A DNA stretch of 64,000 nt from Paenibacillus sp. FSL H3-0469 (GTDB lineage: Bacteria > Bacillota > Bacilli > Paenibacillales > Paenibacillaceae), in the NCBI RefSeq assembly GCF_038051945.1, contig NZ_CP150302.1:62001-126000 (forward strand), read 5' to 3'. A program made the translations under genes and the position numbers. Shown here one piece after another: positions 7,417-16,205 of the stretch. The notes under the pieces are model-generated. The model was not told the origin of the DNA and did not search any database. It worked only from the letters and a program-made list of their open reading frames with translations. The stretch's first letter is position 1, and each line of letters starts with the position of its first letter.

Positions 7417-9474
7417 ATGAACATGGTGCTTACTTTGGATTCAATTGAAGTGAAACAAATAACTGGCGTGAGCGCTCAAAAGCAAAGCGAGCTTCACGCC
7501 TTTGGCGTCTTTACGGTGAAGGATCTGCTGGAGTATTACCCCTTCCGGTATGAGGACTTCCGTCCGAAATCTCTTAGTGAGGTCAAGCACGGCGATAAGG
7601 CAACCGTGGTAGCCAAGGTCATCGGCATTCCGGTGCTCCAGCGCTTCGGGGGCAAATCCCGCATGAGCTGCAAGATGGTGGCGGAGCCGTGGATGTTCAC
7701 CGCTACGTGGTTCAACCAGCATTATGCGCGTGAACAATTGACGGTCGGCCGTGAAGTGGTGCTGACGGGGAAGTGGGACCAGAAGCGCAATCAGATTACG
7801 GTGACCAACTATGAATTCCCGGACCGAGGCGAAGGGAAGACAGGAACGTTACAGCCGGTATACTCCGTCGGGGGCAAGATTACGCAGTCCTGGATTCGCC
7901 GGATTATTGGCCAGGCGTTGCAGCAGTACGGGGACCTGATCCCTGAGATTCTGCCGCACAGCATTATGCGCAAATATGACTTCATGTCACGCAAGCGGGC
8001 CATAGCCACGATCCATCAGCCGGAGGACACGCGCGAGGGCCAGCAGGGAAGACGCCGGATGGTATATGAGGAACTGTTCCTGTTCCAGCTGAAGGTACAA
8101 GCCTTCCGCGTGCTGAACCGTGGCCGGATGGATGGCGTGGTTCATACGGTGGACAATGCAACAGTGAGGCAATTCGTGCGCAGCCTGCCGTTTGAGCTGA
8201 CCGATGCCCAGAAGCATGTGGAGCTGGAGATTCTGCAGGATATGCGTTCAGGGTATTGCATGAACAGGCTGCTTCAAGGCGATGTGGGCTCCGGCAAAAC
8301 TGTACTCGCGGCCATAGCGCTCTACGCAACTGTAAGATCCGGATTTCAGGGTGCGCTGATGGTGCCGACTGAAATCCTGGCAGAGCAGCATATGCGCTCG
8401 CTCACGAAGATGTTCGAGCCCTTCGGTATTACCGTGGGCCTGCTGACCGGCAGCGTAACCGGCCGCAAACGGAAGGATCTGCTGGCCTCTCTACAGATGG
8501 GCATGCTGGATGTGGTCGTCGGGACCCATGCGCTGATCCAGGAGGATGTCTTCTTCCGCAGCCTGGGGCTTGTGGTTACGGATGAGCAGCACCGCTTCGG
8601 GGTGAACCAGCGCAGTGTCCTGCGGCGCAAGGGGTACAACCCGGATGTGCTGACGATGACTGCCACTCCGATCCCGCGGACGCTGGCGATCACCGTCTTT
8701 GGGGATATGGATGTGTCTACGTTATCCGAACGGCCGAAGGGGCGTGTGCCGATTACCACCTACTGGGTGAAGCCGGATCTGATGGAGCGGGTGATGAACC
8801 TGATTAGCCGCGAGATTGAACAGGGGCGGCAAGCCTACCTGATCTGTCCGCTGATTGAGGAGTCGGAGAAGCTGGATGTGCAGAATGCGATTGATCTGCA
8901 TGTGCAGATGTCTCAGGCTTTTCCGGATTACAGGGTGGGCTTGCTTCACGGGAGAATGACGCCGTCCGAGAAGGACGAGGTAATGCGGAACTTCTACAGT
9001 AACGAATTGCAGCTTCTGGTGTCTACAACGGTCGTAGAGGTTGGTGTCGATGTCCCGAATGCCACGCTGATGATTATCATGGATGCTGACCGCTTTGGGC
9101 TGTCTCAGCTGCATCAGCTGCGCGGCCGGGTCGGCAGAGGGGAGCATGCTTCCTACTGTGTGCTGATGGCTGATCCGAAGTCGGAGATCGGGCGCGAGCG
9201 GATGACTGCAATGACAGATACGGATGACGGGTTCGAGGTATCACGGCGGGACCTGGAGCTGCGCGGACCGGGGGATTTCTTCGGGACGAAGCAGAGCGGC
9301 CTGCCTGAATTCCGGCTGGCGGATATGACCGCTGACTTCGAGACGCTGGAGCTGGCGCGCGATGATGCTGCGGAGCTGCTGCGGGAGGCTTCCTTCTGGA
9401 CCTCGGCGGATGTTGCGCCGCTGCGCGGGTATTTGCAGCAGGAACAAATTTTCCAGGGGGATTTAATTGACTGA
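7417..9474 (+). CDS. recG: ATP-dependent DNA helicase RecG
   Basis: Superfamily 2 helicase that remodels stalled replication forks and Holliday junctions. The 685-residue protein has an N-terminal wedge (OB) domain (about 55-150), Walker A GDVGSGKT (about 288-295), the DExH-type box DEQHRFG (about 389), TATPIPRTLA, and the C-terminal helicase motifs HQLRGRVGR and the RecG-specific DLELRGPGDFFGTKQSG. It starts 9 bases after the degV stop and is part of the fakA operon. The usual downstream fapR-plsX genes are not here. Confidence 0.97.
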   Translation: MNMVLTLDSIEVKQITGVSAQKQSELHAFGVFTVKDLLEYYPFRYEDFRPKSLSEVKHGDKATVVAKVIGIPVLQRFGGKSRMSCKMVAEPWMFTATWFNQHYAREQLTVGREVVLTGKWDQKRNQITVTNYEFPDRGEGKTGTLQPVYSVGGKITQSWIRRIIGQALQQYGDLIPEILPHSIMRKYDFMSRKRAIATIHQPEDTREGQQGRRRMVYEELFLFQLKVQAFRVLNRGRMDGVVHTVDNATVRQFVRSLPFELTDAQKHVELEILQDMRSGYCMNRLLQGDVGSGKTVLAAIALYATVRSGFQGALMVPTEILAEQHMRSLTKMFEPFGITVGLLTGSVTGRKRKDLLASLQMGMLDVVVGTHALIQEDVFFRSLGLVVTDEQHRFGVNQRSVLRRKGYNPDVLTMTATPIPRTLAITVFGDMDVSTLSERPKGRVPITTYWVKPDLMERVMNLISREIEQGRQAYLICPLIEESEKLDVQNAIDLHVQMSQAFPDYRVGLLHGRMTPSEKDEVMRNFYSNELQLLVSTTVVEVGVDVPNATLMIIMDADRFGLSQLHQLRGRVGRGEHASYCVLMADPKSEIGRERMTAMTDTDDGFEVSRRDLELRGPGDFFGTKQSGLPEFRLADMTADFETLELARDDAAELLREASFWTSADVAPLRGYLQQEQIFQGDLID

Positions 9475-9540
9475 ACAGGCACATCCGGGCACCTGCCTTC
9501 ATATACTGTGAATGATTGGATATGACAGGAGGTGCTGTAC

Positions 9541-9828
9541 TTGGGTTATCAGCAATATGGAATCAGTCCCCAGCTGGTGGATCGTATCAAGCTGAAGATG
9601 AAGAATCCGGCGGTCAAGGAACGCGTCAAGAATATGATTACCGGCATCTCCAAACAGGAGCTGCAGGATACAGCAGTCGTGCGCAAGCTGGTGCGTAATG
9701 CCTCGACGGTGATGCATGAGAAGCTGACGTCTGCGCAGGAAGAACAAATTGTGAAATTCGTCATTGCCCAAAAGATTGATCCGAACAATACGTTTCACCT
9801 GATCCGCTTATGGGGGATGTTCCGCTGA
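9541..9828 (+). CDS. SpoVIF-like small sporulation protein
   Basis: A 95-residue soluble, mostly helical protein without cysteines, ending KIDPNNTFHLIRLWGMFR. From memory it resembles the stage VI sporulation protein F family, which in Bacillus helps spore coat assembly; this is a family-level call without a search. The TTG at 9541 is chosen because AGGAGGT ends 6 bases upstream; an in-frame GTG at 9532 overlaps that site. It follows recG by 66 bases and is followed by a strong terminator. Confidence 0.7.
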   Translation: MGYQQYGISPQLVDRIKLKMKNPAVKERVKNMITGISKQELQDTAVVRKLVRNASTVMHEKLTSAQEEQIVKFVIAQKIDPNNTFHLIRLWGMFR

Positions 9829-9869
9829 CAAATAGCAGGATTCAGTAGGCTCCGATAGGCGTGTAATCC

Positions 9870-9908
9870 AAAAAGCGTTCCCGTATGTTACTTACGGGAA
9901 CGCTTTTT
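9870..9908. terminator. Strong bidirectional terminator
   Basis: AAAAAGCGTTCCCGTA and TACGGGAACGCTTTTT form a perfect 16-bp inverted repeat around a 7-base loop, with A- and T-runs on both sides. It separates the plus-strand SpoVIF-like gene from the convergent yitT-like gene. Confidence 0.9.
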
Positions 9909-9942
9909 ACTTGCTTTGTGCCGCTATGGAAGGCCATAGGGC

Positions 9943-10815
9943 TTAGCCCGGCGGCTTATTACGGAAAAGCGCTGAGATCCGGTTGTTCCGCGCGGCATTA
10001 ATCACAATCTTGCTGTCCTGATCACAGTCATGCACGATAGAGGCAAGCTGCTCTTCCTCCAGCCTGCTGGCCAGACAGAATACTGTCCCTGGCTCTCCCT
10101 GCGGTCCTGTGGATTTTACGAGCTTCACCTCGCGGTCCAGCGACTGCTGGAGCTTGCGCCGAATCTCCTCGCATTTGCTGCTGGTAATGAACACCGCCTG
10201 CGTAAGTGAAAGATCTCTTAAGGAGAACCTCAGCGCTTCAAAGGCGAGCAGGTACGCGATGATACTATACATCGCCTGATCCCAGCCGAATAATGATCCG
10301 CCGTAGAGCAGGATGAGCATGTTGAACAGCATAATCGGCATCTCAGCCGATTTGGGCGGTCCTCCGTTCAGCAGCCGTACGCTCTGCTTCTCGCTTCCTG
10401 CGGTCAGCCCGCCGAAGCGTACAGAGATGCCCAGGCCGAACCCGAGGCATAGACCCCCGGCAATGGCCGCAGGCAGCGGCTCGCTGATTGCCGCCGGGAA
10501 ATGGTGCAGTGCCAGAGACCCTGCTGTCAGACAGATCAGGCCAAGCATCGTATACAAGGCAAAGCGGAGATTTATCTGCCTGCGCGACATCAGAATAAAT
10601 GGAAGGTTGAACAGGAACAGGAATAATCCAAGCCGCATTTCAGTCACATGGGACAGCAGGGCGGATAGTCCGGCAATGCCGCCCGGAAGCAGCTTATGCG
10701 GCATCAGGAACAGCTCCAGACCAACGGCAGCAAGTAATCCTCCGCCTACAATGGACAGCAGACGCAAGGTCTTAGAATAACGTAAGGGTGCAGCGTTTCT
10801 ATATCTGACTTTCAT
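9943..10815 (-). CDS. YitT family membrane protein
   Basis: Multi-pass membrane protein of unknown transport or signalling role. The 290-residue protein has an N-terminal half with about five to six hydrophobic segments (LLSIVGGGLLAAVGLELF, LGLFLFLFNLPFIL and others). The C-terminal domain (about 205-280, DUF2179-like) follows VFITSSKCEEIRRKL. The conserved LLPGGIAGLSALL and SVRFGGLTAGSE segments are typical of the family. The ATG is preceded by AAAGGAGGAAATC. A small membrane protein gene lies 60 bases upstream in the same direction. Confidence 0.85.
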   Translation of the reverse strand: MKVRYRNAAPLRYSKTLRLLSIVGGGLLAAVGLELFLMPHKLLPGGIAGLSALLSHVTEMRLGLFLFLFNLPFILMSRRQINLRFALYTMLGLICLTAGSLALHHFPAAISEPLPAAIAGGLCLGFGLGISVRFGGLTAGSEKQSVRLLNGGPPKSAEMPIMLFNMLILLYGGSLFGWDQAMYSIIAYLLAFEALRFSLRDLSLTQAVFITSSKCEEIRRKLQQSLDREVKLVKSTGPQGEPGTVFCLASRLEEEQLASIVHDCDQDSKIVINAARNNRISALFRNKPPG

Positions 10816-10875
10816 AAGATTTCCTCCTTTCAGCAGGAAACCGGTATTTGTGTTGCGGGTTACGGCGGTTGCTGC

Positions 10876-11250
10876 TCATTCAGCGTACAGCCGCACTCCT
10901 ACGAAATGTGAATTATATTTGAGCGGAATCAGCAGCCGCCGCTTCAGCAGAATGTAAATGAAGGGGAGCAGGGATACACAGAGCAGCAGCCCGAAAGGTC
11001 CGGACTCCAGCGTCAGAGGGTTCTCACGGGGAGCAAGCCTGACGGCCTGCGCATCATAAATCTGCGTATGATGCACGCGCGCTGGCTGAGCCAGCTTATG
11101 CTCATAGCGGTCCGGCCTTACAGAATGCATCTCAGACTCTTGTTCGTGCAGCATCTGGAGGGCCATGATCAGGAAGGTCAGCAGCAGCAGTGGAAGGAAC
11201 ACGGCCTTCAGCACATCCAGCAGTGACAGATGCGTCCAATCTCTCCTCAT
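10876..11250 (-). CDS. Small two-segment membrane protein, unknown function
   Basis: 124 residues, not recognised. Two hydrophobic segments are visible, about 9-31 (LDVLKAVFLPLLLLTFLIMAL) and about 80-105 (FGLLLCVSLLPFIYILLKRR), separated by a charged His/Arg-rich region. The ATG at 11250 is chosen because GAGGGGGG lies 5 to 10 bases upstream; the open frame continues to 11292 without a better start. It probably shares a transcript with the yitT-like gene downstream. No catalytic motif is seen. Confidence 0.6.
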   Translation of the reverse strand: MRRDWTHLSLLDVLKAVFLPLLLLTFLIMALQMLHEQESEMHSVRPDRYEHKLAQPARVHHTQIYDAQAVRLAPRENPLTLESGPFGLLLCVSLLPFIYILLKRRLLIPLKYNSHFVGVRLYAE

Positions 11251-11432
11251 GAGAACCCCCCTCTTTTGTATATTGTAGTTAAAGCATATCATAGGATCTT
11301 AGCAGGGCCAAATATAATAGGCTGTTTTTTCAATGCCTGCGACTGCGGAATAACGAAACCGGAGCTGCTACGCTGCGTATTCTTTAGTAAATTGAACTTT
11401 TTGTGAAAAAATTATCGGAAGGAGCGGTTAAT

Positions 11433-11852
11433 TTGCATCATGCAGGCTTATTTAACGGTTTGTACCCGGCAGCGTCCAGCAGCCAGAGCGGATTTTTCAC
11501 GGAGGGGCCATTCTTGTTAAAGCTCATTCTGCTGCTGATCGCAGGCTTTGTTGCATATACGATTTGGAGAGGGCTCAAGACTTGGATGACCAACCAGACC
11601 AGCCCTCTGCAATCAAAGGTAGTCACGGCAGTAGCCAAACGGACAGAGGTCTGGGGCGGAAGAGGCCATATGGGAACCCACACGAGTTATTATGTGACCT
11701 TTGAATTCTATAATGGCAGCCGCAGAGAGTTTGAAGTGAAGCCTAAGGCGTATGCCATGATTGTGGAGGGGGACCGGGGGGAGCTGTCATATCAGGGCAG
11801 CCGGTTCAAAGGATTCGTGCGTTCGGATTCAGCAATAAATGCAAGGAAGTGA
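11433..11852 (+). CDS. DUF2500 family membrane-anchored protein
   Basis: 139 residues with one membrane segment (about 28-48, FLLKLILLLIAGFVAYTIW) followed by a beta-rich soluble domain carrying GTHTSYYVTFEF and a nearby RGELSYQG. This pattern fits the DUF2500 family, of unknown function. The TTG at 11433 has GGAAGGAG 8 bases upstream, so it is preferred over an in-frame GTG at 11403. The last codons form the left arm of a long inverted repeat (see 11834-11899). Confidence 0.75.
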   Translation: MHHAGLFNGLYPAASSSQSGFFTEGPFLLKLILLLIAGFVAYTIWRGLKTWMTNQTSPLQSKVVTAVAKRTEVWGGRGHMGTHTSYYVTFEFYNGSRREFEVKPKAYAMIVEGDRGELSYQGSRFKGFVRSDSAINARK

Positions 11853-11899
11853 ACCGGTCGCTCAGTAAGTGAGCCGAGGCAGTCTTCCTTGCATTTATT
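11834..11899. terminator. Long inverted repeat, bidirectional terminator candidate
   Basis: A perfect 16-bp inverted repeat pairs 11834-11849 with 11884-11899 around 34 bases, which themselves contain GCTCA/TGAGC. The left arm overlaps the end of the DUF2500 gene. It sits between two convergent genes. Only short T-runs are present, so the terminator role is an inference. Confidence 0.6.
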
Positions 11900-11909
11900 G
11901 TGTCCGGGT

Positions 11910-12845
11910 CTAGAGCACGCGCTGCATGTGCAGAATTACATTGCTCCAGTATCCGCTGTCCAGCTCACTGATCTGTACGCCGGGGTCACCCCAGGTGTGA
12001 ATGAAATTCCCTCCGCCGATGTAGATACCGACGTGACCGGGAACCGCGTCGCTCTCGAAACGTCCGGGTACGGTGAAGAAGATCAGATCGCCGGGCTCCA
12101 GCGAGCTGCGCGACACCCGTCTGCCGATGTTGTCCTGATCTTTGGCCAGACGAGGCAGATCCACCCCGAATTTCTGAAAGACATGGCGTGTAAAGGACGA
12201 GCAGTCGAAGCGCTTGGTCTCTTCATAGGGGCCAGCGCCGAAATCGTAAGGTACACCGAGAAACTTTTTGGCATAGGAGACCAGCTCTCCCGTGTCCACG
12301 CTCGATACACTCTGAATCCGCAGCGGCTTCGCAGCCTCCACCTTGCCGGAGCCCTCTGTACTCTCCCTGTCGGAAGGAGTCGCGATATTGATCTCGCCAG
12401 TAACAGGATTCCAGCCGACCTCGGTCTGCAGCAGCTTGGACAAGGCGGTGGGGGTGATATAGATTTGACCTTCACGGCGGACGGGGACATCGGGAAGGGT
12501 GATTTTCTGGCCCAATGAGAACACCTGGCTGGAATCCGGCCGCAGCATATACATGACATCACTATAGCCGAGCTTGGTATAGCCGCCGCTTGCCGTGTCA
12601 TCCTTCATCCGGAAGCCGATGGAGGCGACAGCCGGTTTGAGCGGAATCCAGTACTTGCCTTCCTTGTCGGTAAAAGAATTCTTCTCATAATAGCTGCCCG
12701 CAAATGTTCCGGTTGGGGTCAGCGAGTTAACCTTGGGAGTGCTGTCCTTGCTGGTGTAGCTGCAGGCGGTTGTTCCCGTAATGGCGGTAACTAGGATAGC
12801 GGAGGACAATAAAATTTTGCTTGTACGCAGATTGATTATTGGCAT
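11910..12845 (-). CDS. NlpC/P60 family cell-wall peptidase, lipoprotein-like
   Basis: Secreted endopeptidase expected to cut peptidoglycan stem peptides. The 311-residue protein starts with a hydrophobic signal ending in TGTTACS, a loose lipobox, so membrane anchoring is likely but not certain. Residues about 45-155 resemble the copper-amine-oxidase N-terminal stalk fold. The C-terminal NlpC/P60 domain (about 185-310) has the catalytic Cys in DCSSFTRH and the His in PGHVGIYIGGG, with a second His in NFIHT. It is convergent with the DUF2500 gene. Confidence 0.88.
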   Translation of the reverse strand: MPIINLRTSKILLSSAILVTAITGTTACSYTSKDSTPKVNSLTPTGTFAGSYYEKNSFTDKEGKYWIPLKPAVASIGFRMKDDTASGGYTKLGYSDVMYMLRPDSSQVFSLGQKITLPDVPVRREGQIYITPTALSKLLQTEVGWNPVTGEINIATPSDRESTEGSGKVEAAKPLRIQSVSSVDTGELVSYAKKFLGVPYDFGAGPYEETKRFDCSSFTRHVFQKFGVDLPRLAKDQDNIGRRVSRSSLEPGDLIFFTVPGRFESDAVPGHVGIYIGGGNFIHTWGDPGVQISELDSGYWSNVILHMQRVL

Positions 12846-13006
12846 AGGGCACGCTCCATCTTCAAACTTTAAGGTAAGTTTGTGCAGGACCGCTTTTTTT
12901 ATGTGCTGCAGGCTTTAGCAAACAATGTCAAGATAAACCGCAGATTGTTGAAGCGAGGAGATACTCATTGTGCGTATTTTGTAAAATATGGACCCCACTT
13001 AAATGA

Positions 13007-13035
13007 TTGACGGGAAATCAACCTACATATAATAT
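13007..13035 (+). promoter_or_regulatory. Promoter for the ABC importer operon
   Basis: TTGACG at 13007-13012 is followed by TATAAT at 13028-13033 (15-base spacer) or TAATAT at 13030-13035 (17-base spacer). It lies about 140 bases upstream of the binding-protein start, leaving a long leader. Confidence 0.6.
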
Positions 13036-13171
13036 ATGTTTAATAGATTCGGGGAGCGGATGGGGACAGGGTGCGGGCGTTCGCTTTAATGCTTTTAAAG
13101 ATGAAAGCGATAATGCTGGACCGCTAGCCCAGGTTCTCGCGCTGAACCCGTACAAGAAGAGGGGTTATCTG
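13036..13171 (+). other. Long 5' leader, possible structured regulatory RNA
   Basis: About 135 transcribed bases precede the binding-protein ATG. TCGCTTT at about 13079-13085 can pair with AAAGCGA near 13104-13110. A later stretch, AATGCTGGACCGC, is reminiscent of a T-box antiterminator core (UGG then ACCGC) but differs from the consensus, and no clear terminator alternative was found. I do not assign a riboswitch class. Confidence 0.3.
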
Positions 13172-14248
13172 ATGAAAACAAAGAAGATTTGGATGGGGCT
13201 AAGTATGGCCTTGATGCTCGTAGCTGCCGGTTGCGGAAACAATAATGCAGCAGTGAAGAATGACGCGGGCACCGGGAATGCCCCGGCCGCAGCGACGGAA
13301 GCTCCAGCCTCGAATGCAGGCTCAGGCGATGCCAAGTCCTATAAGATTGCCATCTCGCAATATGTGGAGCATCCGTCACTGGATGCCACCCGCGAAGGAT
13401 TCCTTGCTGCGCTGAAGGATGCAGGGATTGTTGAAGGGGAGAATTTGAAGGTGGATCTTCAGAACGCTCAGGCCGATCAGGCCAACAACCTGTCCATTGC
13501 CCAGAAAATTGCCGGCGACAAGAATGATCTGGTGCTGGGAATTGCAACACCTTCAGCTCAGGCAGTGGTTCAAAAAGTCAAGGACACTCCGATTCTGTTC
13601 GCTGCGGTAACCGACCCTCTGGATGCCAAGATTGTCAGTGATCTGGAGCATCCCGGAGGTAATGTATCGGGCGCATCGGATACCAATCCGGAGTCGATTA
13701 CCCGCCTGATGAACTTCATTGCGACGCAGTTCCCCAAGGTGAAGAAGCTGGGCCTGGTCATTAATGAAGGAGAGCCGAATGCTGTAGTTATGGCGGATAT
13801 CGCCAAAGGTGAGCTGGACAAGCACGGGATCGAGCTGGTGAAGGCGGCGATTACCAATACTTCGGAAGTGAAGCAGGCTGCGGATTCCCTTGTAGGGCGC
13901 GTAGATGCGCTGTACATTACGCTCGATAACTCCGTTGTCAGCGGCGTAGATACGATTATCCAGACGGCTAACGACAATAAGCTTCCGTTCTTCTCGGCTG
14001 ACCGTGATACGGTAGAGAAGGGGGCTTTTGCTACGGTAGGCTTCAAATACTATGATCATGGCTATCAGGTCGGCCAAATGGCGGTAGAAGTGCTTAAGAA
14101 CGGAAAAAGTCCCGGTGATATGAAGGTGACGATGCAGGAGAAGCTGGACTTGGTCCTTAATCTCAAGGCGGCGGCAGCACAGGGAATTGAAGTAACGGAT
14201 GCTATGAAGGCTGAAGTGGCTGATCCGGGCAATAATATTATTCAATAA
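13172..14248 (+). CDS. ABC transporter substrate-binding lipoprotein (ABC_sub_bind/TrpX-like)
   Basis: Extracellular solute receptor of an importer. It starts MKTKKIWMGLSM and has a lipobox ending AAGC at residues 19-22, then a Gly/Ala/Asn-rich spacer and the ABC_sub_bind fold (IAISQYVEHPSLDATREGF, NLSIAQKIAGDKNDLVLGIATP, ILFAAVTDPL). Family members include tryptophan or tyrosine binding proteins, but the ligand cannot be deduced here. The ATG at 13172 has AAGAGGGG upstream; the frame is open further back to 13007 but without a signal peptide there. Permease and ATPase genes follow. Confidence 0.9.
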   Translation: MKTKKIWMGLSMALMLVAAGCGNNNAAVKNDAGTGNAPAAATEAPASNAGSGDAKSYKIAISQYVEHPSLDATREGFLAALKDAGIVEGENLKVDLQNAQADQANNLSIAQKIAGDKNDLVLGIATPSAQAVVQKVKDTPILFAAVTDPLDAKIVSDLEHPGGNVSGASDTNPESITRLMNFIATQFPKVKKLGLVINEGEPNAVVMADIAKGELDKHGIELVKAAITNTSEVKQAADSLVGRVDALYITLDNSVVSGVDTIIQTANDNKLPFFSADRDTVEKGAFATVGFKYYDHGYQVGQMAVEVLKNGKSPGDMKVTMQEKLDLVLNLKAAAAQGIEVTDAMKAEVADPGNNIIQ

Positions 14249-14266
14249 CCTATAGATTTCATAAAC

Positions 14267-14292
14267 AGGGTGCGTCCGAGGGTGGGCGCCCT
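14267..14292 (+). other. Hairpin between binding protein and permease genes
   Basis: AGGGTGC at 14267-14273 pairs with GCGCCCT at 14286-14292 (one G-U pair), followed by only TT. It may protect the 3' end of the binding-protein message or lower permease expression, which is common in ABC operons. Role inferred. Confidence 0.4.
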
Positions 14293-14318
14293 TTGCCGCT
14301 TGAGGGAGGAAGTCAGCA

Positions 14319-15248
14319 ATGTATAATTCATTAATCGGGGCTCTGGAAATGGGCCTGCTCTACGCATTCATGGCGCTTGGGGTGTATATTACCTTCCGTA
14401 TTCTGGATTTCCCCGATCTGACGGTGGACGGAAGCTTCACAACCGGCGGCGCGATTGCCGCAGTGATGATCAATAGTGGTTATTCTCCGTTATTGGCTAC
14501 CCTGTGTGCGTTGCTCGGCGGAATGGCGGCAGGAATGTGTACCGGTCTGCTTCATACCAAAGGTAAAATCAACGGGCTGCTGTCCGGGATTCTGATGATG
14601 ATTGCCTTGTATTCGATCAATCTGCGGATTCTGGATAAGCCGAATGTCTCCCTCATGGGGGAGGATACGTTATTCAGCTCCATGAATCCTCTGCTGGTCA
14701 TGCCTTTTATCGTTGTGCTGGTCAAAATCCTGATGGATCTGTTCCTGCGCACCGATCTGGGACTGGCCCTGCGGGCCACCGGCGACAACTCGCGGATGAT
14801 CCGCAGCTTCGGGGTCAACACGGATTCAACAACCATTCTAGGGATCAGCCTGTCGAACGGGCTGGTGGCGCTCTCGGGCGCACTGATCGCCCAGTATTCT
14901 TCCTTCGCCGATGCCTCAATGGGGATCGGGATGATTGTGATCGGACTCGCGTCGGTAATTATCGGTGAGGCAATCTTTGGTGCGAAGAACGTTTTCCGGG
15001 CGACACTGGCTGTGCTGCTCGGCTCAATCGTGTACCGGATCGTTGTCGCTCTGGCCCTCCGGGTATCTTGGCTCAAGGCTTCCGACCTCAAGCTGATCAC
15101 TGCAATTATCGTCATTATTGCCCTAGTCTTCCCGTCGGTTCAGCGGTATGTGAAGCAGAAGAGCACGGCCCGCAGACGGACTGCAGAGCTTGCTGAGCTG
15201 GCTCAACGCAGCAAGCAGAGAGGAGGGGCCGCTAATGTTGAAGCTTGA
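14319..15248 (+). CDS. ABC transporter permease (partner of the ABC_sub_bind protein)
   Basis: 309-residue membrane protein with about eight to nine hydrophobic segments that forms the channel of the importer. It belongs to the branched-chain-type permease superfamily: note LDFPDLTVDGSFTTGGA near residue 30 and the cytoplasmic coupling region DLGLALRATGDNSRMIRSFGVN near 150. RBS GAGGGAGG lies upstream of the ATG. The 3' end overlaps the ATPase gene by 14 bases, so the two are translationally coupled. Confidence 0.9.
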   Translation: MYNSLIGALEMGLLYAFMALGVYITFRILDFPDLTVDGSFTTGGAIAAVMINSGYSPLLATLCALLGGMAAGMCTGLLHTKGKINGLLSGILMMIALYSINLRILDKPNVSLMGEDTLFSSMNPLLVMPFIVVLVKILMDLFLRTDLGLALRATGDNSRMIRSFGVNTDSTTILGISLSNGLVALSGALIAQYSSFADASMGIGMIVIGLASVIIGEAIFGAKNVFRATLAVLLGSIVYRIVVALALRVSWLKASDLKLITAIIVIIALVFPSVQRYVKQKSTARRRTAELAELAQRSKQRGGAANVEA

Positions 15249-16029
15249 TAATGTGTGTAAGCTGTTCAATCCCGGTTCGCCGGATGAGAAGGTTGCACTG
15301 CTGGGAATCGATCTTGAACTGAAAGCCGGGGATTTCGTCACGATTATCGGCAGTAACGGTGCCGGCAAATCTACACTGATGAACATTATCTCAGGCGTGA
15401 TGAAGCCCGATCTGGGGGAAGCGCGCATTGAGGGCAGCTCAATCAGCCATCTGGCGGAATACCAGCGCGCACGCTGGATCGGCCGGGTCTTCCAGGACCC
15501 GATGGCCGGGACTGCGCCGCATATGACGATTGAGGAGAACCTGGCTATGGCCTACAAGCGGGGCAAGTCCCGCGGGCTGTCCTTGGGTGTCAATGCGCAC
15601 AAACGAACGCTATTCCGTGAACAGCTTAGCCGCCTGGGCATCGGCCTGGAGGACCGGCTGCCGGCCAAGGTGGGGCTGCTCTCAGGAGGCGAGCGGCAGG
15701 CGCTGAGCCTGCTGATGGCGACCTTCACCCAGCCGCAGATTCTGCTGCTGGATGAGCATACAGCTGCGCTTGACCCATCGCGCGCGGAGCTAATCACCAC
15801 CCTTACGGAATCCATTGTCCGTGAGATGAAGCTGACTACGCTGATGGTTACCCATAATATGGATCAGGCGATCCGGCTGGGCAACCGGCTCATCATGATG
15901 GATAAAGGCTCGATCATCCTTGATTTCGATGAGATGCGCAAAAAGGATCTGACGGTAGAGCGTCTGCTTGGCGAATTCGAAGCGATCAGCGGCCATAAGC
16001 TGGCTGACGACCGGATGATGCTGGGCTGA
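15235..16029 (+). CDS. ABC transporter ATP-binding protein
   Basis: Energises the importer encoded by the two upstream genes. The 264-residue ATPase has Walker A GSNGAGKST, signature LLSGGERQALSLL (near 155) and Walker B ILLLDEHTAALDP, where the usual P after DE is H, as is common in this subfamily, and the switch His in VTHNMDQA. The ATG at 15235 has AGAGAGGAGG upstream and lies inside the permease 3' end. A terminator follows, closing the operon. Confidence 0.93.
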   Translation: MLKLDNVCKLFNPGSPDEKVALLGIDLELKAGDFVTIIGSNGAGKSTLMNIISGVMKPDLGEARIEGSSISHLAEYQRARWIGRVFQDPMAGTAPHMTIEENLAMAYKRGKSRGLSLGVNAHKRTLFREQLSRLGIGLEDRLPAKVGLLSGGERQALSLLMATFTQPQILLLDEHTAALDPSRAELITTLTESIVREMKLTTLMVTHNMDQAIRLGNRLIMMDKGSIILDFDEMRKKDLTVERLLGEFEAISGHKLADDRMMLG

Positions 16030-16057
16030 TTCGGGATCATCATTCTTTAGCATTACG

Positions 16058-16101
16058 GCTTGATCTGCTGCCGGTTTAACCGTCGCGGATCAAGCTTTTT
16101 T
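16058..16101 (+). terminator. Terminator after the ABC importer operon
   Basis: GCTTGATC at 16058-16065 pairs with GATCAAGC at 16088-16095 and is followed by six T residues. The loop holds a second GC-rich pairing. Confidence 0.85.
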
Positions 16102-16205
16102 GCTATTTCAGGCGCTATGTTCCGATTCACTTCCAGGTATGAGAGGTAAAGTTAAGGGAAAGAACATAACTTGAACATCAAACACCAATGGAGGCGACTG
16201 CACAT

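Noticed and set aside
13036..13171. T-box riboswitch call
   Set aside because: Only part of the antiterminator core resembles the consensus; no specifier loop or terminator found.
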